Source: Brenneria rubrifaciens (lineage in GTDB: Bacteria > Pseudomonadota > Gammaproteobacteria > Enterobacterales > Enterobacteriaceae). From it: a DNA stretch of 64,000 nt. Shown here in pieces: positions 1 through 7,596 of the stretch. The DNA lies in NCBI RefSeq assembly GCF_005484945.1, contig NZ_CP034035.1, forward strand, positions 558,001 to 622,000. Reading direction: 5' to 3'. Within the stretch, counting starts at the first letter, position 1. Each line of letters begins with the position of its first letter. The notes beneath the pieces were generated by a model. It did no database searches, was not told the DNA's origin, and saw nothing but the letters and a program-made list of their open reading frames with translations. Position numbers and translations under genes: made by a program.

Positions 1-19
1 TATATAAAGGAAATTCTCT

Positions 20-238
20 ATGTCTAATAAAATGACTGGATTGGTAAAATGGTTTGACGCTGGTAAAGGTTTTGGTTTCATCACCCCGACTGACGGCAGC
101 AAAGATGTTTTCGTTCACTTCTCTGCCATTTTAGGCCTGGGTAACGATTACAAAAGCCTGGACGAAGGCCAGAAAGTTGAATTCAACGTTGAAAGCGGTC
201 AGAAAGGCCCATCAGCGGTGAACGTTTCCGTAATCTAA
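20..238 (+). CDS. CspA-family cold-shock protein
   Basis: Small single-domain nucleic-acid chaperone of 72 residues, the usual length for the CspA family. It binds single-stranded RNA and DNA and melts mRNA structure, classically after a temperature drop. RNP1 (KGFGFI, residues 16-21) and RNP2 (VFVHF, residues 30-34) are intact, and the conserved KWF stretch precedes them. An AAAGGA ribosome-binding site lies 8 bases before the ATG. The long 5' untranslated leader typical of cold-inducible members would fall outside the window. The sequence resembles CspA/CspB/CspG-type paralogues and I cannot assign a letter. A strong terminator follows, so it is monocistronic. The next gene, lpxP, is also of a cold-adaptation type. 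Confidence 0.95.
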   Translation: MSNKMTGLVKWFDAGKGFGFITPTDGSKDVFVHFSAILGLGNDYKSLDEGQKVEFNVESGQKGPSAVNVSVI

Positions 239-315
239 TCCTCTTTTGATGATGAGTGCTGAGCCGGCCTTGTTGCTTTTGCCAGCGATCGTCACAGAAG
301 ATAACTGATTATGTG

Positions 316-346
316 TTAAGCCCCTCAGAGATTCTGAGGGGCTTAA
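316..346 (+). terminator. Intrinsic terminator of the cold-shock gene
   Basis: A perfect 13-bp inverted repeat (TTAAGCCCCTCAG at 316-328, its complement at 334-346) closes on a 5-base loop and runs into TTATTTG. It lies 78 bases after the csp stop codon, typical of the 3' ends of csp transcripts. Confidence 0.9.
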
Positions 347-612
347 TTATTTGCATGTTTATCACTCTTTCCTCCTGTGAATTCGGGTATGGATGTGCGA
401 CTCTTCAGCCCTTCAGACTGGTCGGTTCGAGTACTATCCATGATCCCCTCATAATGATCCGCAGCTTCATCCTGGTGTTAACCCTGCAATTGCGCCGATC
501 AAAGTTAATTACATATACCTTTGCAACGATAATGATTAGAGAGTGTCACATAGACGTAGCGCGATAGGAGCGGAGCGATTCTTTTTGCGGTACTTACGTT
601 GACCATTTAAAG
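347..612. other. Non-coding stretch between csp and lpxP
   Basis: A stop-free frame at 256-567 has no ribosome-binding site and protein-unlike composition, so I read it as non-coding. The segment presumably carries the lpxP promoter. A lone GATAATGATTAGA at 528-540 resembles half of a Fur box, but the second half does not match. Nothing else is recognised. Confidence 0.5.
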
Positions 613-1545
613 ATGAGCCTCATGAAGATTAAACAACGATTTACCCGGTCATTATTTCACCCGCGCTTTTGGCTTACCTGGCTCGGTTTTGGCTTTTTGT
701 TCCTGCTGGTACAACTGCCTTACCCGCTATTGATGAAAGTCGGCCGTAGTACGGGACGCTTATCACGCTTTGTTCTGAAACGACGCGCGTCCATCGCACG
801 GCGCAACCTTGAACTCTGTTTTCCCACGATTTCTGTTGAAGAGCGTGAAGCGATGATTGTCAGCAATTTCGCCTCGTTGGGAATGGCGCTGGTTGAAACC
901 GGCATGGCCTGGTTTTGGCCTGATCGCCGCGTGCGCCGATGGTTTGATGTATCGGGGTTGGAAAACTTACAGCAGGCCTGTGCCAAAGATCGTGGCGTCA
1001 TGGTTATCGGTATTCACTTCATGTCGCTGGAGCTGGGCGGCAGGGTGATGGGGCTGTGTCAGCCGATGATGGCGATGTATCGCCCACACAACAATAAAGT
1101 GATGGAGAGGGTTCAGACCTGGGGACGTTCCCGCTCCAACAAAGCGATGATCGACCGCAAGGATCTGCGCGGCATGGTGCACGCGCTGCGACGCGGCGAA
1201 GCGGTCTGGTTTGCTCCCGATCAGGATTACGGTCCTAAAGGCAGCGTGTTCGCGCCGTTCTTTGCAGTCAAGAAAGCGGCGACGACCAGCGGGACGTTTA
1301 CAATAGCTCGTCTGGCAAACCCCGCCATGATCACCACGGTATTGATACGTAACCCCGATGCCTCTGGCTATCGACTGGTAATACAACCGGAACTTCAGGG
1401 TTACCCCTATCACGATGAGCAGGAAGCCGCGTGTTATATGAATAAGGTCATCGAACGTGAAATCATGCGTGCGCCGGAACAATATCTCTGGCTGCACCGT
1501 CGTTTTAAAACCCGCCCGTCAGGGGATGGTTCGCTCTACGCCTGA
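613..1545 (+). CDS. lpxP: Lipid A palmitoleoyl (cold) acyltransferase LpxP
   Basis: Inner-membrane acyltransferase that adds a secondary acyl chain to Kdo2-lipid IVA. In E. coli LpxP replaces LpxL in the cold and transfers palmitoleate. The protein has 310 residues, the family length. An N-terminal membrane anchor spans about residues 18-40. The HX4(D/E) catalytic motif is H135-FMSL-E140, inside a stretch (HFMSLELGGRVMGLCQPMMA) that I recognise as LpxP rather than LpxL. The C-terminal EQYLWLHRRFKTRP motif is also present. Two possible starts (613 and 622) both lack a strong ribosome-binding site; the longer is reported. The neighbouring cold-shock gene fits cold expression, but no regulatory site was identified. 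Confidence 0.9.
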   Translation: MSLMKIKQRFTRSLFHPRFWLTWLGFGFLFLLVQLPYPLLMKVGRSTGRLSRFVLKRRASIARRNLELCFPTISVEEREAMIVSNFASLGMALVETGMAWFWPDRRVRRWFDVSGLENLQQACAKDRGVMVIGIHFMSLELGGRVMGLCQPMMAMYRPHNNKVMERVQTWGRSRSNKAMIDRKDLRGMVHALRRGEAVWFAPDQDYGPKGSVFAPFFAVKKAATTSGTFTIARLANPAMITTVLIRNPDASGYRLVIQPELQGYPYHDEQEAACYMNKVIEREIMRAPEQYLWLHRRFKTRPSGDGSLYA

Positions 1546-1623
1546 GCATGATTTCAAGCTGGTCCGCCCCCCTTTACACTCTCAGTCAGGCAGATAAGGT
1601 GTGCAGAAACAGTGCGGACAACC

Positions 1624-3108
1624 TTAATCTTTGCGCAGTAATAATTCGCGCATTGTGGTGCGTTCGGGCGCCGCGACTCTCTCACGGCGCGCCAGATAGC
1701 GATAGCAACCCGCGCCAAGAAAAGCGCCGATAAACCAGCTGAAGTTCGCTACGGCGTTCCATCCGGGAGTAAAGCTGATGAACAGGCCGATGGCGACGGA
1801 TGGCAACAGCGCCATCACCGCGTTTGGATTGAAGCCGCCGCGATACCAGTAACGTCCTTTTGACGTGGCGTCGAATAAATCATTCACATGAATTTTTCCT
1901 CCTTTTATCAGATAGAAATCCGCCATCAGAATACCGAACAACGGGCCGATAAAAGCGCCCAGCACATCAAGCGTATAGTGAATCAGCTCCGGTGATTGAA
2001 ACAAATTCCACGGTGTCAGCAGCACGGAGCCGACGGCGGCGATCATCCCGCCGGTGCGAAAGCTGATACGCTGTGGTGAGCAGTTGGAGAAATCAAACGC
2101 CGGAGACACAAAGTTCGCGACGATATTGATCCCGATAGTAGCGACAATCATGGTCAGCAAGCCCAGGGCGACCGCAACGCTGTTACCTACGCGGCTGACG
2201 GTTTCAATCGGGTCGGTAATCATTTGACCAAACAGCGACTGCGTGCCGGAAACGATCACCACGGTAACGATTGAGAACAGCAGGAAGTTAAACGGCAGCC
2301 CCCAGCGATTGCCACGGCGAACTTCCTGCATACTTTTGCCATAGCGCGCGAAATCGCCAAAGTTGAGCAATGGACCGGAGAAATAGGAAACCACCAACGC
2401 CGTTGCGGTGATCATCTGCCACGTCTGCTCACCGGGAGTCAGCGTTTTGCTGCCGAGGGTAAACGAAATATTTTCCAGTCCGGTTTTGTAAACGATCCAA
2501 CCGGCCAGCGCCAGCATCACGACATAGACCGCCGGTCCGGCGATATCAATAAAGCGTTTAATGGCGCTCATGCCATGCCAGAACACCATGGCTTGCAAGA
2601 GCCACATCACGCTAAAACAGATCCACCCCAACGCGGAGAGGCCGAGCCAATGACTTTGTGTCAGCGGTACGAGCGAGGGATAGAACTTTAGCAGCACCAG
2701 CATCAGCGCGTTGGCAGCAAGATAGGTCTGAATGCCATACCAGGCGAAGGCGATCAGGCCACGGATAACCGCCGGGATGTTGGCGCCGAAGACGCCGAAA
2801 GCCTGACGACAAACCACCGCATAAGGCACGCCGCTGATCTGGCTGGGTTTCGCCACCAGATTGGCGCACAGTTGTACGATACAGATTCCCGCCAACAGGC
2901 ATAACAGCACCTGCCAGCTCGCCAGCCCTAGTGTGAAGAAGCTTGCGGCGACGACATAGCCCCCCATACTGTGGACATCAGACATCCAGAACGAAAAAAT
3001 GTTGTACCAGGACCAGGTTTGGACGCGGGTAGGAGCCAGATCTTCATTACATAACCGGGGGCTGTAATGCGCCTGTGCCTCATTATCTACCGTACTATTT
3101 TCTGGCAT
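1624..3108 (-). CDS. NCS1-family allantoin/hydantoin permease
   Basis: Twelve-helix NCS1 (nucleobase:cation symporter-1) transporter, 494 residues. The conserved N-terminal signature is visible (SWYNIFSFWMSDVHSMGGYV), followed by the GIQTYL and GPLLNFGDFARY segments usual in allantoin, uracil and hydantoin permeases. The frame is open further upstream, but ATG 3108 has an AAGGAG ribosome-binding site and starts where the family does; the upstream extension is polar and unlike a transporter. It is divergent from hpxS-hpxA-hpxB and shares a 153-bp intergenic region with two operators. Allantoin or a related ureide is therefore the likely substrate. This is inferred from context; NCS1 proteins cannot be assigned a substrate by eye. 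Confidence 0.85.
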   Translation of the reverse strand: MPENSTVDNEAQAHYSPRLCNEDLAPTRVQTWSWYNIFSFWMSDVHSMGGYVVAASFFTLGLASWQVLLCLLAGICIVQLCANLVAKPSQISGVPYAVVCRQAFGVFGANIPAVIRGLIAFAWYGIQTYLAANALMLVLLKFYPSLVPLTQSHWLGLSALGWICFSVMWLLQAMVFWHGMSAIKRFIDIAGPAVYVVMLALAGWIVYKTGLENISFTLGSKTLTPGEQTWQMITATALVVSYFSGPLLNFGDFARYGKSMQEVRRGNRWGLPFNFLLFSIVTVVIVSGTQSLFGQMITDPIETVSRVGNSVAVALGLLTMIVATIGINIVANFVSPAFDFSNCSPQRISFRTGGMIAAVGSVLLTPWNLFQSPELIHYTLDVLGAFIGPLFGILMADFYLIKGGKIHVNDLFDATSKGRYWYRGGFNPNAVMALLPSVAIGLFISFTPGWNAVANFSWFIGAFLGAGCYRYLARRERVAAPERTTMRELLLRKD

Positions 3109-3195
3109 GGAATCTGCTCCTTTTGATGACCGTCGAAAATAAATGATGCTGATGTATGCAAAAGGTGTTGCATGAACCAGGCCAGAATTTATTTC

Positions 3196-3227
3196 TTGTA
3201 TACAATTTATATTTTTCATGTATACGA
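3196..3227. promoter_or_regulatory. Probable HpxS (GntR-type) double operator
   Basis: TTGTATACAA at 3196-3205 is a perfect palindrome. ATGTATACGA at 3218-3227 shares the TGTATAC core. Their centres are 22 bp apart, two helical turns, so both face the same side of the DNA. GntR/FadR-type regulators bind short palindromes of this kind. The position between the divergent NCS1 gene and hpxS makes HpxS the obvious ligand. Confidence 0.7.
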
Positions 3228-3261
3228 TTTGATAATGATATGACGATGAGAAAAAAAAACG

Positions 3262-3984
3262 ATGAACTATACCTATGGACTTGATCAAGCCGCATTTATT
3301 GAACAAAAAGATGAAGTTATTTATCACGCTCTGTTAAATGCGATGGTTGAACATCAGTTATTGCCGGGAACAAAATTGCCGGAGGAGGCGCTGGCAGAGG
3401 TATTTGACGTCAGCCGCACCGGGATCAGAAAAGTGCTGCAACGTCTTGCCACGGTGCAAATGATCACCTTAACGCCCAAACGTGGTGCGCATGTCGCCAC
3501 GCCATCGGTGGAAGAAGCGCAGGATATCTTCCAAACGCGCAGCATACTGGAGTGCGCAAACTTGACGCAGGTGGCCGAGCGCTGCCAGCCTCCTCATCTG
3601 GCGGCGCTGGGCAAACTGATACAGTTGGAACAGCAGGCCCATCGCGATCAAAACGGCCCGGAGGCGATCCGTCTGTCCGCCGCCTTTCATATTCAGTTAC
3701 AGGCTATCTCCGGTAATGCGGTGCTGACGGCAATGGTGTCGCAGCTCACCCTGCGCTCTTCGCTGGTCATTGCCGCCTATGGCGCGCCGTGGCAGCAGGG
3801 ATGCCGCTGTTACGATCATCACGATCTTCTCACTTTACTGCGAGAGAAAAAGGTCGAGGCCCTGTCGAGCCATATGCGGCGCCACTTTGCCGATATTGTC
3901 TCTAGTCTGCGTTTTGATCGGGATGAAGAGGCCGAGCCTGATTTCGCTCGTCTGTTTGGGCACCTAAAGGAGCGTAAAGCATGA
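3262..3984 (+). CDS. hpxS: GntR-family (FadR subfamily) regulator of allantoin genes
   Basis: Transcription factor of 240 residues with an N-terminal winged helix-turn-helix (about residues 15-75; ALAEVFDVSRTGIRKVLQRL is the recognition region) and a C-terminal all-helical FCD effector domain (about residues 85-220). Conserved histidines in AAFHIQLQAISGN and HHDLLTLLREKK suggest metal-assisted ligand binding. It is first in an operon with hpxA, whose start overlaps its stop by 4 bases. In Klebsiella the hpxS-hpxA-hpxB order is the same and HpxS regulates the operon. Here the paired palindromes just upstream probably give autoregulation and control of the divergent permease. Confidence 0.85.
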   Translation: MNYTYGLDQAAFIEQKDEVIYHALLNAMVEHQLLPGTKLPEEALAEVFDVSRTGIRKVLQRLATVQMITLTPKRGAHVATPSVEEAQDIFQTRSILECANLTQVAERCQPPHLAALGKLIQLEQQAHRDQNGPEAIRLSAAFHIQLQAISGNAVLTAMVSQLTLRSSLVIAAYGAPWQQGCRCYDHHDLLTLLREKKVEALSSHMRRHFADIVSSLRFDRDEEAEPDFARLFGHLKERKA

Positions 3985-4718
3985 GTGCGTGCGTCATTCA
4001 GGTCATCAACCCGAATACCAGCCTCGCCATGACCGAGAGGATCGGCGACGCCGCCCGTCGCGTTGCGGCGCCGGGGACGGAAATTATCGCCGTCAGCCCA
4101 TCGCAAGGCGTGCCATCGATCGAGGGGCATTTTGATGAGGCGATTGCGGCGATTGGCGTACTGGAGCAGGTGAAGCAGGGGAAAGCGCGGGGCGTTCAGG
4201 GGCATGTGATCGCCTGTTTTGGCGATCCGGGCCTGCTGGCGGCCCGTGAACTGGCCAGTGCGCCGGTGGTGGGGATCGCAGAAGCCGCCATGCATATGGC
4301 GACGCTGGTGGCGACGCGTTTTTCGATTGTCACTACGCTCCCGCGCACGCTGATTATTGCCCGCCATCTACTCCAACGTTATGGTTTTGAGCATCACTGC
4401 GCCGGGCTGCATGCGATCGATCTGCCGGTACTGGCGTTGGAGGAGGGGGCAGGTACGGCACGACACAAAGTGCGGGATTTTTGTATACAATCCAGTCGTG
4501 GGTGCGATACCGGCGCTATCGTACTGGGCTGTGGCGGCATGGCCGATCTAGCGTGGGAACTTACGCAAGAATTGGGTATGCCGGTGATTGATGGCGTCAG
4601 CGCCGCCGTCAAACTGATCGAATCTTTGGTGTCGCTGGGACTTACGACCAGTAAACGCGGCGATCTGGATTATCCTCTCGCCAAGCCGCTGAGCGGTATG
4701 TTCAGCCCACTACGTTAG
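3981..4718 (+). CDS. hpxA: Allantoin racemase (Asp/Glu/hydantoin racemase family)
   Basis: Cofactor-independent racemase of 245 residues that interconverts the allantoin enantiomers so that a stereoselective allantoinase can use both. The two catalytic cysteines are at C79 (VIACFGD) and C184 (VLGCGGM), the arrangement known for Klebsiella HpxA. The start INPNTS motif is typical of the family. The gene overlaps hpxS by 4 bases and precedes hpxB by 57 bases. An exact copy of the presumed HpxS palindrome lies inside the gene at 4481-4490. Other hydantoin racemases share the fold, but the neighbours favour allantoin. Confidence 0.9.
   Translation: MSACVIQVINPNTSLAMTERIGDAARRVAAPGTEIIAVSPSQGVPSIEGHFDEAIAAIGVLEQVKQGKARGVQGHVIACFGDPGLLAARELASAPVVGIAEAAMHMATLVATRFSIVTTLPRTLIIARHLLQRYGFEHHCAGLHAIDLPVLALEEGAGTARHKVRDFCIQSSRGCDTGAIVLGCGGMADLAWELTQELGMPVIDGVSAAVKLIESLVSLGLTTSKRGDLDYPLAKPLSGMFSPLR
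4481..4490. promoter_or_regulatory. Intragenic copy of the HpxS-type palindrome
   Basis: TTGTATACAA, identical to the palindrome at 3196-3205, lies within the hpxA coding sequence, 286 bp upstream of hpxB. Downstream regulators are known to use such auxiliary operators for looping or roadblock control. Here that is inference only; chance occurrence of a 10-mer is possible. Confidence 0.35.
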
Positions 4719-4775
4719 GCGACGTCACAATGTACGGTTCAGTCGCCGTCATTGCGCCGTGATAAGGAGCGAGTG

Positions 4776-5795
4776 ATGAAAAAACAATCGGGAATGGATA
4801 GCGGCTATCCACGTGATTTGCTGGGGTATGCCGGTAAGCCGCCGCATGCCAACTGGCCGGGGCAGGCGCGGATCGCGGTACAGTTCGTGCTGAACTATGA
4901 AGAGGGCGCGGAAAATCATGTTCTGCATGGCGATGCCGGTTCAGAGCAATTTCTTTCCGATATCATCGGGGCAGCCAGCTATCCCGATCGCCACATGTCG
5001 ATGGATTCGCTCTACGAGTACGGTTCGCGGGCAGGCTTCTGGCGAATCCATCAGGAATTTCAACGTCGTGAATTACCGTTGACGGTGTTTGGCGTCGCGA
5101 TGGCGTTGGCGCGTAATCCCGCCGTTGTGGAAGCCATGATGTCCGCGAATTACGATGTGGTCAGCCACGGCTGGCGTTGGATTCACTATCAGAATATGGC
5201 TATCGAAACCGAACGGCAGCATATGCAACGTGCGGTGGACACGTTGACGGAACTGTTCGGTAAACCGCCGCTAGGTTGGTACACCGGCCGCGACAGCCCC
5301 AATACCCGCCAATTGGTGGTGGAGCAGGGGGGATTTTTGTATGACAGTGACTATTACGGGGACGACTTGCCTTTCTGGATGCCGGTAATACTCGCCAATG
5401 GGGAGAGCCGACCGCATCTCATCATTCCCTATTCGTTGGAAACCAACGACATGCGTTTTGCCTCACCGCAGGGGTTCAACAGTGGCGATCAGTTTTTTAC
5501 CTACCTGAAAGACAGTTTCGATGTGTTGTATGCCGAAGGGGAAACGTCGCCGAAAATGTTATCAATCGGCATGCACTGCCGTTTACTTGGACGGCCTGGG
5601 CGTTTTCGGGCGTTGCAACGTTTTCTCGATTATATTCAGCAGCATGATCGGGTATGGATTTGTCGTCGCCAGGATATTGCGGAACACTGGTGTCGGCAGC
5701 ATCCTTATCAAGACCCTGCTCTGGTTCAGTCACCGCGCGGAAGAGACAAGCCGCCCTGCCCGTATCGCCATGATGAAGGCGACAGAAGTAAATAG
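4776..5795 (+). CDS. hpxB: Allantoinase, PuuE/polysaccharide-deacetylase fold
   Basis: Hydrolyses the allantoin ring to allantoate. It belongs to the metal-independent PuuE group with the NodB (polysaccharide deacetylase) fold, unrelated to AllB-type amidohydrolases. Recognisable family stretches are VLNYEEGAENH, MDSLYEYGSRAGFWR, VVSHGWRWI, GWYTGRDSPNTR and GMHCRLLGRPGRF. ATG 4776 is chosen over 4752 because AAGGAGC sits 6 bases before it, giving 339 residues. The last 30 or so residues (rich in Arg, Pro and Asp) extend past the domain and look unstructured. It is third in the hpxSAB operon. No allantoate amidohydrolase is in the window, so degradation must finish elsewhere. Confidence 0.9.
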   Translation: MKKQSGMDSGYPRDLLGYAGKPPHANWPGQARIAVQFVLNYEEGAENHVLHGDAGSEQFLSDIIGAASYPDRHMSMDSLYEYGSRAGFWRIHQEFQRRELPLTVFGVAMALARNPAVVEAMMSANYDVVSHGWRWIHYQNMAIETERQHMQRAVDTLTELFGKPPLGWYTGRDSPNTRQLVVEQGGFLYDSDYYGDDLPFWMPVILANGESRPHLIIPYSLETNDMRFASPQGFNSGDQFFTYLKDSFDVLYAEGETSPKMLSIGMHCRLLGRPGRFRALQRFLDYIQQHDRVWICRRQDIAEHWCRQHPYQDPALVQSPRGRDKPPCPYRHDEGDRSK

Positions 5796-5992
5796 TTCTT
5801 ATTAGCTGTTGAAATAATCGCGGGTGAAGCAGGATAATCGTTGGCTTCAACTGACCCGGCGACATTTTGTGGTTTGGCATTCGGCGAGCGAGCCGTTTGC
5901 ACGTCCGACCGCAGGGTTTCACGGCGCATCAGCCGCGCTGAGGCAGCGTGAACCGTCACGATTTACCTTATGACCTATCAGGGGATACCACC

Positions 5993-7360
5993 ATGTCAAA
6001 TACCACACGTCTGGCTGATAGTGCGGCGCGTCCGCATGGCGCGCTTGACGCATTTTTTAAAATCACGCAGCGGGGAAGTAGCGTGCGGCAGGAAGTGCTG
6101 GCTGGGTTGACCACGTTTCTGGCGATGGTTTACTCGGTTATCGTCGTGCCGGGCATGCTGGGGAAAGCGGGCTTCCCGCCGACCGCGGTATTTGTCGCAA
6201 CCTGTCTGGTTGCCGGTTTGGGCTCATTACTGATGGGCTTGTGGGCCAATCTGCCGATGGCCATCGGTTGCGCCATCTCCCTGACCGCGTTTACCGCCTT
6301 CAGCTTGGTGCTGGGCCAGCAGATTAGCGTACCGGTCGCGTTGGGGGCGATTTTCCTGATGGGGGTGTTGTTTACCATCATCTCCGCCACCGGGGTCCGT
6401 ACCTGGATTTTACGTAATCTTCCGCTTGGGGTAGCGCACGGTACGGGTATTGGTATCGGCCTGTTTTTGTTGATTATCGCCGCCAACGGCATTGGTCTGG
6501 TGGTAAAAAATCCCATCGATGGTCTGCCCGTCGCGCTGGGGGATTTTACCTCGTTTCCGGTCACGATGGCGTTGTTGGGGCTGGCAGCGACTATCGGCTT
6601 GGAAAAACGTCACGTCCCCGGCGGTATCTTGCTGGTTATTATTGTGATTTCCATTTTGGGGCTGATTTTCGATCCCAATGTGAAATATCAGGGGTTTTTT
6701 GCATTGCCGAGTCTGACTGGCGCGGACGGCACGTCTCTGATCTTCAGTCTGGATATCATGGGCGCGTTGCAGCCGCTGGTCTTGCCAAGCGTACTGGCGT
6801 TGGTCATGACGGCGGTGTTTGATGCGACCGGCACAATCCGTGCGGTGGCGGGTCAGGCAAATCTGCTGGATAAAGACGGACAGATCATCAACGGCGGCAA
6901 AGCGCTGACGTCTGACTCCGTCAGCAGCATTTTCTCCAGCCTGGTGGGAACGTCGCCCGCCGCAGTTTATATTGAATCGGCTGCGGGTACGGCCGCCGGC
7001 GGCAAAACCGGCCTGACCGCTACCGTGGTCGGCGTGCTGTTCCTGTTGATCCTGTTCCTGTCCCCGCTGTCTTATCTGGTGCCGGGCTACGCGACGGCGC
7101 CAGCGCTAATGTATGTTGGCCTGCTGATGCTGAGCAACGTGTCCAAACTGAATTTTGATGACTTTGTTGACGCGATGTCCGGCCTGGTGTGCGCAGTGTT
7201 TATCGTACTGACCTGTAACATCGTGACCGGTATTATGCTGGGTTTTGGTTCACTGGTGCTTGGCCGTCTCTTCTCCGGCGAATGGCGCAAACTGAACGTC
7301 GGGACGGTGCTTATTGCCATCGCGCTGGCGGTGTTCTACGTCGGTGGTTGGGCGCTGTAA
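5993..7360 (+). CDS. ghxQ: NCS2-family guanine/hypoxanthine permease
   Basis: Proton-coupled purine-base importer of the AzgA-like NCS2 subfamily, 455 residues, with about 12-14 membrane helices. The stretch [19 protein letters not shown] near the N-terminus and the conserved [14 protein letters not shown] and [21 protein letters not shown] segments match E. coli YgfQ/GhxQ more closely than GhxP or AdeP/AdeQ as I recall them. ATG 5993 follows an AGGGGA ribosome-binding site; the ORF extends 15 codons further up without one. It lies 197 bp after hpxB and may be co-transcribed or have its own promoter. It fits purine salvage beside purine catabolism. A hairpin terminator follows. Confidence 0.85.
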   Translation: MSNTTRLADSAARPHGALDAFFKITQRGSSVRQEVLAGLTTFLAMVYSVIVVPGMLGKAGFPPTAVFVATCLVAGLGSLLMGLWANLPMAIGCAISLTAFTAFSLVLGQQISVPVALGAIFLMGVLFTIISATGVRTWILRNLPLGVAHGTGIGIGLFLLIIAANGIGLVVKNPIDGLPVALGDFTSFPVTMALLGLAATIGLEKRHVPGGILLVIIVISILGLIFDPNVKYQGFFALPSLTGADGTSLIFSLDIMGALQPLVLPSVLALVMTAVFDATGTIRAVAGQANLLDKDGQIINGGKALTSDSVSSIFSSLVGTSPAAVYIESAAGTAAGGKTGLTATVVGVLFLLILFLSPLSYLVPGYATAPALMYVGLLMLSNVSKLNFDDFVDAMSGLVCAVFIVLTCNIVTGIMLGFGSLVLGRLFSGEWRKLNVGTVLIAIALAVFYVGGWAL

Positions 7361-7368
7361 CCTGACGG

Positions 7369-7392
7369 GCCTTCGGGTATCGTCCCGAAGGC
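7369..7392 (+). terminator. Hairpin terminator after ghxQ
   Basis: GCCTTCGGG (7369-7377) pairs perfectly with CCCGAAGGC (7384-7392) around a 6-base loop, 8 bases after the ghxQ stop. The following TGTATTAT is only modestly T-rich. Confidence 0.75.
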
Positions 7393-7506
7393 TGTATTAT
7401 CCCAGCGCTTTTCCCGATTTTTACTCAAAAATTTCATCTTTTTCCGTTAAAAAATTCATTTTAATGCCTTGGTAAACGCGTTAAATATGGGAGAGCGTTT
7501 TAAGGT

Positions 7507-7596
7507 ATGACGGGAGGAGATAACCTGTCTTTTTTTAATGCTGTAGGAGATAGTCTAAGGAAAGCATGGAAATCTTTTTTACTATTCTTATTCTAA
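7507..7596 (+). CDS. Possible 29-codon leader ORF overlapping yjcE
   Basis: A short ORF starts at ATG 7507 after a TTTTAAGG ribosome-binding-like stretch, runs through the yjcE start in another frame and ends at 7596. It would encode a basic N-terminal half followed by a KSFLLFLF tail. A GGAGGAG sequence at 7513-7519 within it has no AUG/GUG/UUG behind it. It could couple translation to yjcE. It may equally be chance; conservation in relatives would be needed. Confidence 0.2.
   Translation: MTGGDNLSFFNAVGDSLRKAWKSFLLFLF

Noticed and set aside
526..545. Fur-box-like half site before lpxP
   Set aside because: Only GATAATGAT matches; the second half (TAGAGAGTGT) does not.
256..567. 103-codon open frame after the cold-shock gene
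   Set aside because: It spans the csp terminator, lacks a ribosome-binding site and reads unlike a protein.
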